Below, one piece after another: positions 16,257-24,337 of a DNA stretch of 64,000 nt (its first letter is position 1; the number at the start of each line of letters is the position of its first letter). Source of the DNA: Streptomyces sp. NBC_00620 (GTDB lineage: Bacteria > Actinomycetota > Actinomycetes > Streptomycetales > Streptomycetaceae); assembly GCF_026341825.1 (NCBI RefSeq), contig NZ_JAPENY010000003.1, forward strand, positions 1,364,001 to 1,428,000, read 5' to 3'. The position numbers were made by a program, and so were the translations under genes. Under the pieces are notes generated by a model. That model did not search any database and was not told the DNA's origin. It worked only from the letters and a program-made list of their open reading frames with translations.

Positions 16257-17681
16257 TCACGTCTCGTCAGGGAGGCCGGCCAGCGTGAGGAGCAGGGATT
16301 TCACTTCGGTGGCCGCGACGCGGCCGGTGACTGTGCGGGGGGTGGAGCAGATGATGAGCGGACCGTCTTCGTCGCTCAGAGGGAGGCGGCCGTGGCTGCC
16401 TCGAATAGGTGAGGGATCCAGGGGCACGACCGCCATGCGGTAGCGCATGCCGAGCTTCTTACGGGCCAGCGCGCCCGCGGCCTTGACCTTCACGTAGGGG
16501 TCGAGCGGGTCCATGAAGAGTTCGACCGGGTCGTAGCCGGGTTTGCGGTGGATCTCGACGAGCTGCGCGAAGTCGGGGGCGTGTGCGTCGTCGAGCCAGT
16601 AGTAGTACGTGAACCAGGCGTCCGGCTCTGCGACGGCGACGAGTTCGCCGGAGCGCGGATGGTCGAGGTGATGGGCCTTCTTGCCCTCGTCGTCGAGGAG
16701 TTGCTCGATGCCGGGCAGATCGGCGAGCGCCTCTTTGGTGGCCTCCAGGTCCTCGGGGCGGCGCACGTAGACATGGGCGATCTGGTGGTCGGCGACCGCG
16801 AAGGCGCGGGAGGCCATCGGGTCGAGGTACTCCATGCCGTCCTGCGTGTGCACTTCGAGGAGTCCGGCGCGGCGCAGGGCGCGGTTGATGTCGACGGGGC
16901 GGTTCACGCGGGTGATGCCGTACTCGGAGAGCGCGACGACGGTGCGGCCTTCGGCCTTCGCGTCGTCGAGGAGGGGGGCCATGGCCGCGTCGAGGTCGGC
17001 GGCTGCTTTGAGAGAGCGCGGGTCGTCGGGGCCGAAGCGCTGAAGGTCGTAGTCGAGGTGAGGGAGGTAGCAGAGGGTCAGGTCGGGGTGGCGGGTGCGG
17101 TTGATGTGGCGGGTCGCGTCGATGATCCAGCGGCTGGAGACGAGGTCGGCGCCGGGACCCCAGAAGTGGAACAGCGGGAACACGCCGAATTTCTCGGTGA
17201 GTTCGTCGTGCAGGGCCGGGGGCCGGGTGTAGCAGTCGGGTTCTTTGCGGCCGTCGGCGTAGTAGACGGGACGGGGAGTGACAGTGATGTCGGTGTCGGC
17301 GCCCATGGCGTACCACCAGCAGATATTGGCGACCGTGTAGCCGGGGTACGCGCGGCGGGCGGCGTCCCAGAGCTTGTCGCCGGACACCAGGCCGTTGTGC
17401 TGACGCCACAGGAGTACGTCGCCGAGCTCGCGGAAGTACCAGCCGTTGCCGACGATTCCGTGCTCGGCGGGGTGGGTGCCGGTCAGGAAGGTGGACTGGG
17501 CGGCGCAGGTGACGGCGGGCAGGACGGTGCCGAGGTGGGCACGGGAGCCGGACTGGCCGAGGGCCTTGAGGTGGGGCATGTGGTCGAGGAGACGAGGGGT
17601 GAGGCCTACGACGTCCAGGACGAGGAGAGGGGTGGGGCGGCCGGTGTGCTCCGGTGATGGGCTCGCGGGTGTTGTGCTCAC
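16257..17681 (-). CDS. Alkaline phosphatase superfamily phosphodiesterase (EboF-like)
   Basis: The 474-aa protein starts at GTG 17681, which overlaps the upstream stop by 4 bases. Family motifs are LLVLDVVGLT (first metal Asp), AVTCAAQSTFLTGTHPAEHGIVGNG with the catalytic Thr/Ser region, YLPHLDYDLQRFGPDD and VADHQIAHVYV (metal His and Asp). These are nucleotide pyrophosphatase/type I phosphodiesterase signatures. No signal peptide is evident. As last gene of the coupled unit it corresponds to the phosphatase-fold member of ebo clusters, where a role in processing a transported metabolite has been proposed. Confidence 0.88.
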   Translation of the reverse strand: MSTTPASPSPEHTGRPTPLLVLDVVGLTPRLLDHMPHLKALGQSGSRAHLGTVLPAVTCAAQSTFLTGTHPAEHGIVGNGWYFRELGDVLLWRQHNGLVSGDKLWDAARRAYPGYTVANICWWYAMGADTDITVTPRPVYYADGRKEPDCYTRPPALHDELTEKFGVFPLFHFWGPGADLVSSRWIIDATRHINRTRHPDLTLCYLPHLDYDLQRFGPDDPRSLKAAADLDAAMAPLLDDAKAEGRTVVALSEYGITRVNRPVDINRALRRAGLLEVHTQDGMEYLDPMASRAFAVADHQIAHVYVRRPEDLEATKEALADLPGIEQLLDDEGKKAHHLDHPRSGELVAVAEPDAWFTYYYWLDDAHAPDFAQLVEIHRKPGYDPVELFMDPLDPYVKVKAAGALARKKLGMRYRMAVVPLDPSPIRGSHGRLPLSDEDGPLIICSTPRTVTGRVAATEVKSLLLTLAGLPDET

Positions 17682-18847
17682 GGCAGCTCCTTGAGGCCGA
17701 GGTCGGTCAACAGGTCGCGGGCGAGGGTGAGTTCGGCGGCGATGCCGTCGGCGAGCTGGGCGCGGGCACGGGGGCGCAGTTCGGGTGGGAGTGCCTGCCA
17801 GGTGTAGGTCTCGACCTCCAGGTGGCGGGTGAGCGGGTGCGGGCCGCCGACGAGGTGGGTCAGGGCGGTTCGGAGTACGGGGAGTGTGGAGGTGAGGGGC
17901 GCGGCGGGGGCCGCGTGCAGCGGGACGTGGAAGTGGGCGCGCCAGGGGGAGGCGTCGGGCAGGACTTCGCCGGCGAGGGCCTCGCCCAGGTCGTCGGTGC
18001 CGCGCAGGCCCATGGACGTCCGGGTGCGGGTCTGGTGCAGGAAGCGGGGTTCGTCGAAGGCGGCGAGGGCCCTGCGGACTTCGGGGAGATGGGGGTGTTC
18101 GGCGTGCAGGGCAGCTGAGAGCTGGGACTTGACGACGGGGACGCGGGCCTGGGTGAGCGCGTCCAGGGCGGTGTGCGGGTCTTCGAAGGAGGTGGCGAGG
18201 TGGCAGGTGTCGACGCAGATGCCGATGCGGTGGTGGCCGATGGCGGTGAGCGGGGCGATCGCGTCGTGCGTCGTCTCGACGGTGCAGCCGGGTTCCGGTT
18301 CCAGGCCGATGCGGATGGAGCGGCCGGTGAGTTCGTCGAGGGCGTCGAGGCGTTCGGCGAGCGTGGTCAGTGCGGTGTGGGCCGTCGCCGCCCGCTTGTC
18401 GTCGTACGCGGTGCGCCAGGCCAGCGGCAGCGTGGAGATGGTGCCTTCGGTGACGTCGTCGGGGAGGAGTTGGGCGAGGACGCGGGCCAGGTCGGTGGTG
18501 TGGGCGAGGCGTTCCGGGTCGGCCCAGTCGGGCTGGTAGACGCGGTACTTGACCTCTTCGGCGCCGAAGCCCTCGTAGGGGAAGCCGTTGAGGGTGACTA
18601 CTTCGAGGCCGCGGCGGTCGAGTTCGGTGCGCAGGCCGCGCAGTGCGGACGGGTCGGTGACCAGGGCGTGTGCGGCGTCCTTGGCGAGCCACAGGCCGAT
18701 GCCGAGGCGGTCGCGGCCGAGGCGTCGGCGGACGGGTTCGCAGTGGTCGCGGAGTTGGGCGAGGACACCGTCGAGGGTTTCGGCCGGGTGGACGTTGGTG
18801 CAGTAGGCGAGGTGGACGGTGGAGCCGTCGGGGTGGCGGAAGCGCAT
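17678..18847 (-). CDS. eboE: Metabolite traffic protein EboE (TIM barrel)
   Basis: The 389-aa protein starts at ATG 18847, three bases after the TatD-like gene. The opening LAYCTNVHPAETLDGVLAQL and the barrel motifs TLNGFPYEGFGAEEVKYRVY, IGLEPEPGCTVETT, GICVDTCHLATSFEDP and HFHVPLH match EboE, a xylose-isomerase-like barrel specific to ebo clusters. Conserved Glu, Asp and His residues suggest a bound metal. The chemical step is unknown. Position between TatD hydrolase and phosphodiesterase fits the ebo order. Confidence 0.88.
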   Translation of the reverse strand: MRFRHPDGSTVHLAYCTNVHPAETLDGVLAQLRDHCEPVRRRLGRDRLGIGLWLAKDAAHALVTDPSALRGLRTELDRRGLEVVTLNGFPYEGFGAEEVKYRVYQPDWADPERLAHTTDLARVLAQLLPDDVTEGTISTLPLAWRTAYDDKRAATAHTALTTLAERLDALDELTGRSIRIGLEPEPGCTVETTHDAIAPLTAIGHHRIGICVDTCHLATSFEDPHTALDALTQARVPVVKSQLSAALHAEHPHLPEVRRALAAFDEPRFLHQTRTRTSMGLRGTDDLGEALAGEVLPDASPWRAHFHVPLHAAPAAPLTSTLPVLRTALTHLVGGPHPLTRHLEVETYTWQALPPELRPRARAQLADGIAAELTLARDLLTDLGLKELP

Positions 18848-18850
18848 CCT

Positions 18851-19699
18851 TCACTCCCCGCCGCGGAGGATGGAGTTGCCTTCGTGGGTGGCGTCCGGGG
18901 ACGTGATGTCGAGGTTCAACCGGCCGCTGAGTCCGTAGAAGGCCACGGGGTTGCGCCACAGCACCCGGTCGACCTCGTCGTCGGTGAACCCGGCAGCCAG
19001 CAGGGCGTCGCCGACCAGGCGGGTCTTGAGGGGATCGCTTCTCCCCCAGTCCGCGGCCGAGTTGACCAGCACCTTCTCCGGTCCGTACGCCCGCAGGATC
19101 GCGACCATCCGTTCCTCGTCCATCTTGGTGTCCGGATAGACGGAGAAGCCCAGCCAGCAGCCGCTGTCCTTGGCCTCTTTGACGGTGGTCTCGTTGAGGT
19201 GGTCGACCAGGACGTGGTCCGGGGGCAGTGCGGACTCCCGGACCACGTCGAGGGTGCGGCGCAGGCCGGCCAGTTTGTCCCGGTGCGGGGTGTGGACGAG
19301 CGCGGGCAGCTCGTGGTCGGCGGCGAGCTGGAGCTGGGCGGCCAGGGCGGTGTCCTCGGCGGGGGTCATCGAGTCGTAGCCGATCTCGCCGACGGCCACG
19401 ACCTGGTCCTTGACCAGATAGCGGGGCAGTTCGTCGAGGACGGGGACGCAGCGGGGGTCGTTCGCCTCCTTGGGGTTGAGGGCGAGTGTGCAGTGGTGGG
19501 CGATGCCGTACTGGGCGGCGCGGAAGGGCTCCCAGCCGAGGAGCGAGTCGAAGTAGTCGAGGAAGGAGGCGGGTGAGGTGCGGGGCTGGCCGAGCCAGAA
19601 GGAGGGTTCGACGACGGCGCGGACGCCGGCCGCGTACATGGCCTCGTAGTCGTCGGTGGTCCGTGACGTCATGTGGATGTGGGGGTCGAAGATGCGCAT
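18851..19699 (-). CDS. TatD-family metal-dependent hydrolase (EboB-like)
   Basis: The 282-aa protein starts at ATG 19699, overlapping the EboA stop (ATGA). Motifs FDPHIHMTSRT (HxH metal site), VAVGEIGYDSMT (metal Glu), LVHTPHRDK (His) and LVNSAADWG (Asp) are those of the TatD/amidohydrolase barrel. It is not a close match to DNase-type TatD and belongs to the branch found in ebo clusters. The substrate is unknown. Confidence 0.87.
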   Translation of the reverse strand: MRIFDPHIHMTSRTTDDYEAMYAAGVRAVVEPSFWLGQPRTSPASFLDYFDSLLGWEPFRAAQYGIAHHCTLALNPKEANDPRCVPVLDELPRYLVKDQVVAVGEIGYDSMTPAEDTALAAQLQLAADHELPALVHTPHRDKLAGLRRTLDVVRESALPPDHVLVDHLNETTVKEAKDSGCWLGFSVYPDTKMDEERMVAILRAYGPEKVLVNSAADWGRSDPLKTRLVGDALLAAGFTDDEVDRVLWRNPVAFYGLSGRLNLDITSPDATHEGNSILRGGE

Positions 19700-20418
19700 C
19701 AGGACTCCTTGCCGGACGTACCGGAGGTCCCGGGTCGGCCAGGGCTGCCGGACGTGCCAGTGGGGGGGGCGGTGGGCTCGGTCAGGGTCAGGACGCGGTG
19801 GAGGTCCTCGGGTACGGGACGGCCCGCGGCGGTGCGTTCGTCGGCGTAGTCGGCGAGCATGCGGGCGAGTTCGGCGTCGGCGTGGGCACGCCGGGGCAGC
19901 TCGGCCACCTCGTCGACGGGCACACCGGTGAACAGGCACTTCAGTACGGCGTGGCGCCAGCTGTGGGGGTCGAGGTGGCGGGCCGCGTACGGGCCGACGG
20001 CGGCGGCGACGAGCCGGGTGTCGTTGGTGCGCAGGGCGTCCTCGATCAGAGGCAGGGCGTCGGGGCCTGCCACCAGGTGGGGCAGCGCGTGCAGGACGGC
20101 TCGGCGTTCGGCGGCGGTGCCCTGGCGGTAGACGCGGGCGAGGGCGTCCGGATCGGCGCGGGCGGCGTGCAGGAGGAGGACACGGGCGGCATCGGCGTGT
20201 TCGGGACCGCACCGGCGGCCGGCCTCGGCGATCCGCAGTTCCCAGACGGAGATGGGGCCGTGGATGCCGGGGTGGGCCCTGGCCTCGTCGAGGGCCTGGT
20301 CGAGCCAGGCGCGGGCGGCTCCGCCGAGTTGGGTGTTCAGGCGGGCGTGCAGTTCGGCGAGTGCGGGACGGGTGGTCTCGCTCACCGGTGCGTGGTGGGT
20401 GGGGTGCGGGTGGTTCAC
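19699..20418 (-). CDS. eboA: EboA domain protein
   Basis: The 239-aa protein starts at GTG 20418 (GTGA overlap with the upstream isomerase stop). It is an all-helical, Ala/Leu/Arg-rich protein with a heat-repeat-like region, including ARAWLDQALDEARAHPG, AARVLLLHAARADPDALARVYRQG and HSWRHAVLKCLFTGVPVDEV, the last being characteristic of EboA. The C-terminus is a Gly/Thr/Ser-rich tail. Function is unknown; EboA is the signature protein of clusters linked to metabolite movement toward the periplasm in cyanobacteria. Confidence 0.85.
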   Translation of the reverse strand: MNHPHPTHHAPVSETTRPALAELHARLNTQLGGAARAWLDQALDEARAHPGIHGPISVWELRIAEAGRRCGPEHADAARVLLLHAARADPDALARVYRQGTAAERRAVLHALPHLVAGPDALPLIEDALRTNDTRLVAAAVGPYAARHLDPHSWRHAVLKCLFTGVPVDEVAELPRRAHADAELARMLADYADERTAAGRPVPEDLHRVLTLTEPTAPPTGTSGSPGRPGTSGTSGKES

Positions 20419-21347
20419 GAGATTCTCCCTTCGTGGCCGTTGGGGGTCGCCCGGGCCGCGCGGTGGAGGAACTGGAGGGACTGTTCGGCGAAGTGGGGGC
20501 CCGCGTGGGAGTGGCGGGGCAGTTCGACGACGGTGAGGGCCTGGTAGCCGGTGGCGGCCAGGGCTTCGAGTACGGGCGGGAAGTCGATCTCCCCGTCCCC
20601 GAACGGGAGGTGTTCGTGGACGCCGCGGCGCATGTCCTCGATCTGGACGTGGCGCAGCCAGGGAGCGGCGGCGCGTACGCAGTCGGCGGGTGAGAGGGGT
20701 TCCAGGCACTGGCAGTGACCGATGTCGAGGGTGAGACCGAGGGCGGCCGGGTCGCCGAGTGCTCGGCGGAGGTGGTGGAAATCGGCGAGGGAGGAGAGCA
20801 GATGGCCGGGTTCGGGTTCGACGGCGAGGGGGACGCCGGCACGGGTGGCGGCGTCCAGCACGGGGGCGAGCGCCTCGGCCAAGCGCTTCCAGGCCGTGTC
20901 CTCGTCCGTGCCGGCCGGGGTGACTCCGCTGAAGCAGTGCACGGCGTGCGCACCGAGGTCCGCGGCCACCCGCACGGCGCGGGTGAGCAGGTCGACACGG
21001 CGGGCACGGTCCTCCGGATCCGGGTCGAGGAGCGACGGACCGTGTTTGCGCCGTGGGTCGAGTACATAGCGGGCGCCTGTCTCCACGGTGACGCCGAGGC
21101 CCAGCGCCTGCAGTCTGCGGGCCACCTTGCCGGTACGAGCGGCGAGGTCCGGTGCCAGTGGATCGAGGTGCATGTGGTCGAGGGTCAGGCCGACGCCGTC
21201 ATAGCCGAGGTCGGCGAGGAGGGTGAGGGCGTCGTCGAGACGGAGGTCGGCGAGGCCGTTGGTGCCGTAGCCGAAGCGGAGGGGGGCCGTAGGAGGCGAG
21301 GTCGGGTCGGCTCCCGTCCGCACGGTCCGGTGGGGGCTCGGGGTCAT
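20415..21347 (-). CDS. Sugar phosphate isomerase/epimerase (ebo cluster)
   Basis: The 310-aa protein starts at ATG 21347, overlapping the prenyltransferase stop (ATGA). It is a xylose-isomerase-like TIM barrel: FGYGTNGLADLRLDDALTLL at the N-terminus, GVGLTLDHMHLD, PLAVEPEPGHLL (metal Glu), LTLDIGHCQCL (Asp/His) and HVQIEDMRRGVHEHLPFGDG. It is encoded in the middle of the coupled cluster and probably acts on the same cyclitol or sugar as the inositol-phosphate synthase product. The exact reaction cannot be read from sequence. Confidence 0.87.
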   Translation of the reverse strand: MTPSPHRTVRTGADPTSPPTAPLRFGYGTNGLADLRLDDALTLLADLGYDGVGLTLDHMHLDPLAPDLAARTGKVARRLQALGLGVTVETGARYVLDPRRKHGPSLLDPDPEDRARRVDLLTRAVRVAADLGAHAVHCFSGVTPAGTDEDTAWKRLAEALAPVLDAATRAGVPLAVEPEPGHLLSSLADFHHLRRALGDPAALGLTLDIGHCQCLEPLSPADCVRAAAPWLRHVQIEDMRRGVHEHLPFGDGEIDFPPVLEALAATGYQALTVVELPRHSHAGPHFAEQSLQFLHRAARATPNGHEGRIS

Positions 21348-23080
21348 GTGACGCTCACCTTCCTCGCGAACTTGCGGGCCGCTGGGGCGAGTGCGGCGGT
21401 CAGGAGGGCGGTCACGGGGGCTCCCGCGCGGGCGGCGAGGGCGGCCTGGAGGGGGATCATGGCGCGGATTCCGCCGCCGACGGCTCGCTGGGTGAGGGGT
21501 GGTGAGGGGTTCAGAACGGCGTGGAAGAGGGGGCGGGCGAACGTCATGGCGTAGCCGAGGGCGAGGGCTCCGCGTAGGGCGGCTTCGGTGGAGTTCCGGG
21601 ATGCGCCGAGGCCAGGGGCTCGGTTGAGCCACGCCCGGGGTACAGCCACGGGAACTCGGCCGCGCTGCGGGATCGATGCCTCGAATCGACCTCGGTCGGA
21701 TGCCGGCCTCGATGCTTCAACAGGTCCTGGGTGAGGGGGTGTTGAGGTGAGGTCAGCAGGCTGTGGTGATACGGCCATGGGGCTGGCCCCCGGCTGCCCT
21801 GCGACCGTCGGCGCGCTCATCAGCCTCCAGGCCAGCGCGGCGGTCGTGGCCAGGGCGGCCAGCGGTGCGGCCGACGAACCGCCTTGCGTCTCTCTCCGGG
21901 ACACCGCGGTCACCGCGAGGGTGTGGCCGGCCATGGTGAGGGCGGTGGGAAGGGCGTGACGGACGGAGGTGCGGCGGGGGGCGTTCGGGCCGGGGAGCGG
22001 GGGCGCGCCTCGGGGGGCACGGCTGGTGGTCGTCGCATCGAGGAGGACGTCCAGGCCTCGGGCGGCGGTACGACGTAGGGCGTTCGGGTCGGAGAGCGGG
22101 GGCGCGCCTCGGGGAGCGCGGCCGGTGGTCGTCGCATCGAGGAGGACGTCCAGGCCTCGGGCGGCGGTACGACGTAGGGGGCCGGGGAGCGGGGGCGCGC
22201 CCCGGGGAGCGCGGCCGGTGGTCGTCGCGCCGAGGAGGACGTCCAGGCCTCGGGCGGTGGCCATGGCCGCCGGGCCCGCGGGGGTTCGTTTGAGCACGAG
22301 GTCGTACGCCCAGACGGTGGCCGCGAGGGGTGCGGCGACCGCGAGGGAGGGGCCGCCCGCGCGGGCTGCCAGGGCGAGGCCCGCCGCCGTCAGGGCTCCG
22401 GCCGCCGCGAGCGCCGCGGCCGGGTGGATGCGGCCGGAGGGCAGCGGGCGGTGCGGGCGGTCCACGGCGTCCTCGGCACGGTCGGCCCAGTCGTTGAGGG
22501 CCATGCCGGCCTCGTACAGGCAGAGGGAGGAGCCGATGGCGAGGAGGGTGCGGGAGTTGGGGCGGGCACCGACCGCGGCGGCGCCCGCGAGGGCGTCTCC
22601 GGGGACGGTGAACAGGGCGGGCAGGCGCAGCAGTTCGGCCCAGGCCTTGCCCTTGGCCCTGGCCTTGGCCCTGGAGGCAGTCTCGGCACCGGCCTTGGCC
22701 CAGGTCTCGGACCCAGCCTCGACGCCAGCCTCACCACCGGCCTCGGACCTGGCTTGCACCCCCGTCCTGGCACCAGCCCTCCCCCACTGGCCAGTTCGCG
22801 GCGCATCAAACACGTCCGAGGGCCCCGACACATCGGAGGGACTCGACACGCTCGAGGGACCCGCCGCCTCGGAGCCGAGCGCCCCGCCCGATCCCCCGGC
22901 CCCCTCGCCCGTCCCGTCCGCCCTGAGCCGATCACTTGACCCGCCCGAGCTCAGCTGTCCGCGCGCCCCCAACGACTCGCCCGCCCTCGACGACCCGCCC
23001 GACCCCAGCCAGTCACCCATCCCCACCGAGCCCACCGCCCCCCACAACCTCGCAAACCGAGCCGACCGTCGCCCCCTCAC
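21344..23080 (-). CDS. UbiA-type prenyltransferase (EboC / SCO3242-family) with repeats
   Basis: The protein (578 aa from GTG 23080, a GTGA overlap with the inositol-phosphate synthase stop) has the UbiA first aspartate motif NDWADRAEDAVDRP about 200 residues in, preceded by LLRLPALFTVPGDALAG, where most homologues begin. The first 150 residues are a low-complexity Gly/Ser/Ala extension with EAGG/EAGVEAG-type repeats. In the second half, a 33-residue unit beginning ARGLDVLL occurs three times in a row (DNA about 21981-22264). Several membrane spans are predicted. It likely prenylates a polar head group made by neighbouring enzymes. The true start may be internal. Confidence 0.82.
   Translation of the reverse strand: MRGRRSARFARLWGAVGSVGMGDWLGSGGSSRAGESLGARGQLSSGGSSDRLRADGTGEGAGGSGGALGSEAAGPSSVSSPSDVSGPSDVFDAPRTGQWGRAGARTGVQARSEAGGEAGVEAGSETWAKAGAETASRAKARAKGKAWAELLRLPALFTVPGDALAGAAAVGARPNSRTLLAIGSSLCLYEAGMALNDWADRAEDAVDRPHRPLPSGRIHPAAALAAAGALTAAGLALAARAGGPSLAVAAPLAATVWAYDLVLKRTPAGPAAMATARGLDVLLGATTTGRAPRGAPPLPGPLRRTAARGLDVLLDATTTGRAPRGAPPLSDPNALRRTAARGLDVLLDATTTSRAPRGAPPLPGPNAPRRTSVRHALPTALTMAGHTLAVTAVSRRETQGGSSAAPLAALATTAALAWRLMSAPTVAGQPGASPMAVSPQPADLTSTPPHPGPVEASRPASDRGRFEASIPQRGRVPVAVPRAWLNRAPGLGASRNSTEAALRGALALGYAMTFARPLFHAVLNPSPPLTQRAVGGGIRAMIPLQAALAARAGAPVTALLTAALAPAARKFARKVSVT
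21981..22264. repeat. In-frame tandem triplication, about 99 bp unit, inside the prenyltransferase gene
   Basis: Three successive copies begin near 21981, 22080 and 22179; the third lacks 6 bases at its start. Each contains GTCGTCGC, GAGGAGGACGTCCAGGCCTC and GGGCGG. Identity between copies is high. The protein repeats read ARGLDVLLGATTTGRAPRG, ARGLDVLLDATTTGRAPRG and ARGLDVLLDATTTSRAPRG. The frame is preserved throughout. Confidence 0.9.
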
Positions 23081-24210
23081 AGCGCCTCCCCCGAGGACTC
23101 GGCAAGTCGCCCCGCCAGAGTCGCCAGAGCCGCGTACTGCTCCCCGAGTCCCGCGGGTGCCTCCCCCACCGGATCCTTGAAGTAGAAGGCCAGGTCGCTC
23201 AGCGGGCCGGAGAGGCCGGCGTCGTGGGCGCGGGTGACGATGCGGGCGAGGTCGAGGATCAGTGGGGCGGCGAGGGCGGAGTCGCAGCCCTGCCAGGTGG
23301 TCTGGAGGATCATGCGGGTGCCGAGGAAGCCGTCGAAGGCGATGTGGTCCCAGGCGGTCTTCCAGTCGCCGAGGGCGGGGACGTCGTCGATGTGGACCTC
23401 GCCCTCCGGTGCGGCGCCCAGGGTGTCCGCCAGCACCCGTTCCTTGCCGGCGTTCTTGGCCGCGGCGGCGGCAGGGTCGGCGAGGGACGCGCCGTCGCCA
23501 CCACCGAGGAGATTCGTGCCGGACCAGGCCCGGACCGTCAGGGCCCGCTGGGCGAACATCGGGCCCAGCACGGAGCGGAGCAGCGTCTGGCCGGTCTTGC
23601 CGTCGCGACCCGCGTAGGGCAGGCCGCTGGATCGGGCCAGGGACGCCAGCGCCGGGTGGTGCAGTCCGGTGGAGGGGGTGAAGTTCACGTACGGGCAGCC
23701 GGCGCGCAAGGCCGCGGCGGCGTACAGCGAACTCGGCGGAAGTGCGGACCCGGTGGCCGCGGGCTCCGTGGAGGCCACGTTCACCACGACCGCGCGGGCC
23801 AGCCCGGATCGCCGTACGAAATCCCGTATGTCCGCCGCGAAGGCTTCGACGAGCTCGGCCGGGTCCCGGGTGTCGCCGGGGGCGGGGCCGCCCGGGCGGA
23901 TCTCCCGGTCGGCGGCGGCCAGTTCGGCTTCCACCGCGGACGGGAGGCCGTAGGGCAGGACGCGCTCGGCGGCCAGCGTCTCCGCACGCTTGGGCAGCGG
24001 GCAGTCGACCGTGTCGTGGCCGCCGAAGACGAGGGAGGACAACGATGGCAGGCCGCAGTCGGAGAAGAGGGCGGTCTCGGTGACCATGCCCGTCGGGGCG
24101 TGCAGACCCGCGGTGACGGCCGCGCAGCCCGCGACGACGGTGGTGGCGACGGAGCCGCGTGCTCCGATCAGCCACACCCCCACCCGGGATTCGGAAAGGG
24201 ACGCGGACAT
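23077..24210 (-). CDS. Inositol-3-phosphate synthase
   Basis: The 377-aa protein starts at ATG 24210 and carries the NAD-binding motif VGVWLIGARGSVATT, followed by NVASTEP, YVNFTPSTG, YAGRDGKTGQTLLRS and NLLGGGDG, the core blocks of myo-inositol-1-phosphate synthases (glucose 6-phosphate to inositol 3-phosphate). It is the first gene of the coupled ebo-type unit and would supply a cyclitol phosphate head group. In other ebo clusters this place is, as far as I recall, held by a dehydroquinate-synthase-like cyclase (EboD), so this may be a functional replacement. Confidence 0.9.
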   Translation of the reverse strand: MSASLSESRVGVWLIGARGSVATTVVAGCAAVTAGLHAPTGMVTETALFSDCGLPSLSSLVFGGHDTVDCPLPKRAETLAAERVLPYGLPSAVEAELAAADREIRPGGPAPGDTRDPAELVEAFAADIRDFVRRSGLARAVVVNVASTEPAATGSALPPSSLYAAAALRAGCPYVNFTPSTGLHHPALASLARSSGLPYAGRDGKTGQTLLRSVLGPMFAQRALTVRAWSGTNLLGGGDGASLADPAAAAAKNAGKERVLADTLGAAPEGEVHIDDVPALGDWKTAWDHIAFDGFLGTRMILQTTWQGCDSALAAPLILDLARIVTRAHDAGLSGPLSDLAFYFKDPVGEAPAGLGEQYAALATLAGRLAESSGEAL

Positions 24211-24299
24211 GGGCAGCCTCCTTGTCGTACGTCAACCACGGAGAACAGGAGTGAGGAATCAGCAATCAGCAGCGAGCAGGAGTGAAGAGAAGGCCAAGA

Positions 24300-24333
24300 C
24301 GGCGGGCGGGAGTACGGCGTCTCCCGCCCGCCG
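24300..24333. terminator. Hairpin terminator after the ThuA/DUF1080 gene
   Basis: CGGCGGGCGGGAG (24300-24312) and its complement at 24321-24333 form a 13-bp stem with an 8-base loop. It lies just beyond the ThuA-domain gene, separating the sugar region from the ebo unit. A short direct repeat (CAGGAGTGA) lies beside it. Confidence 0.75.
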
Positions 24334-24337
24334 CCGC

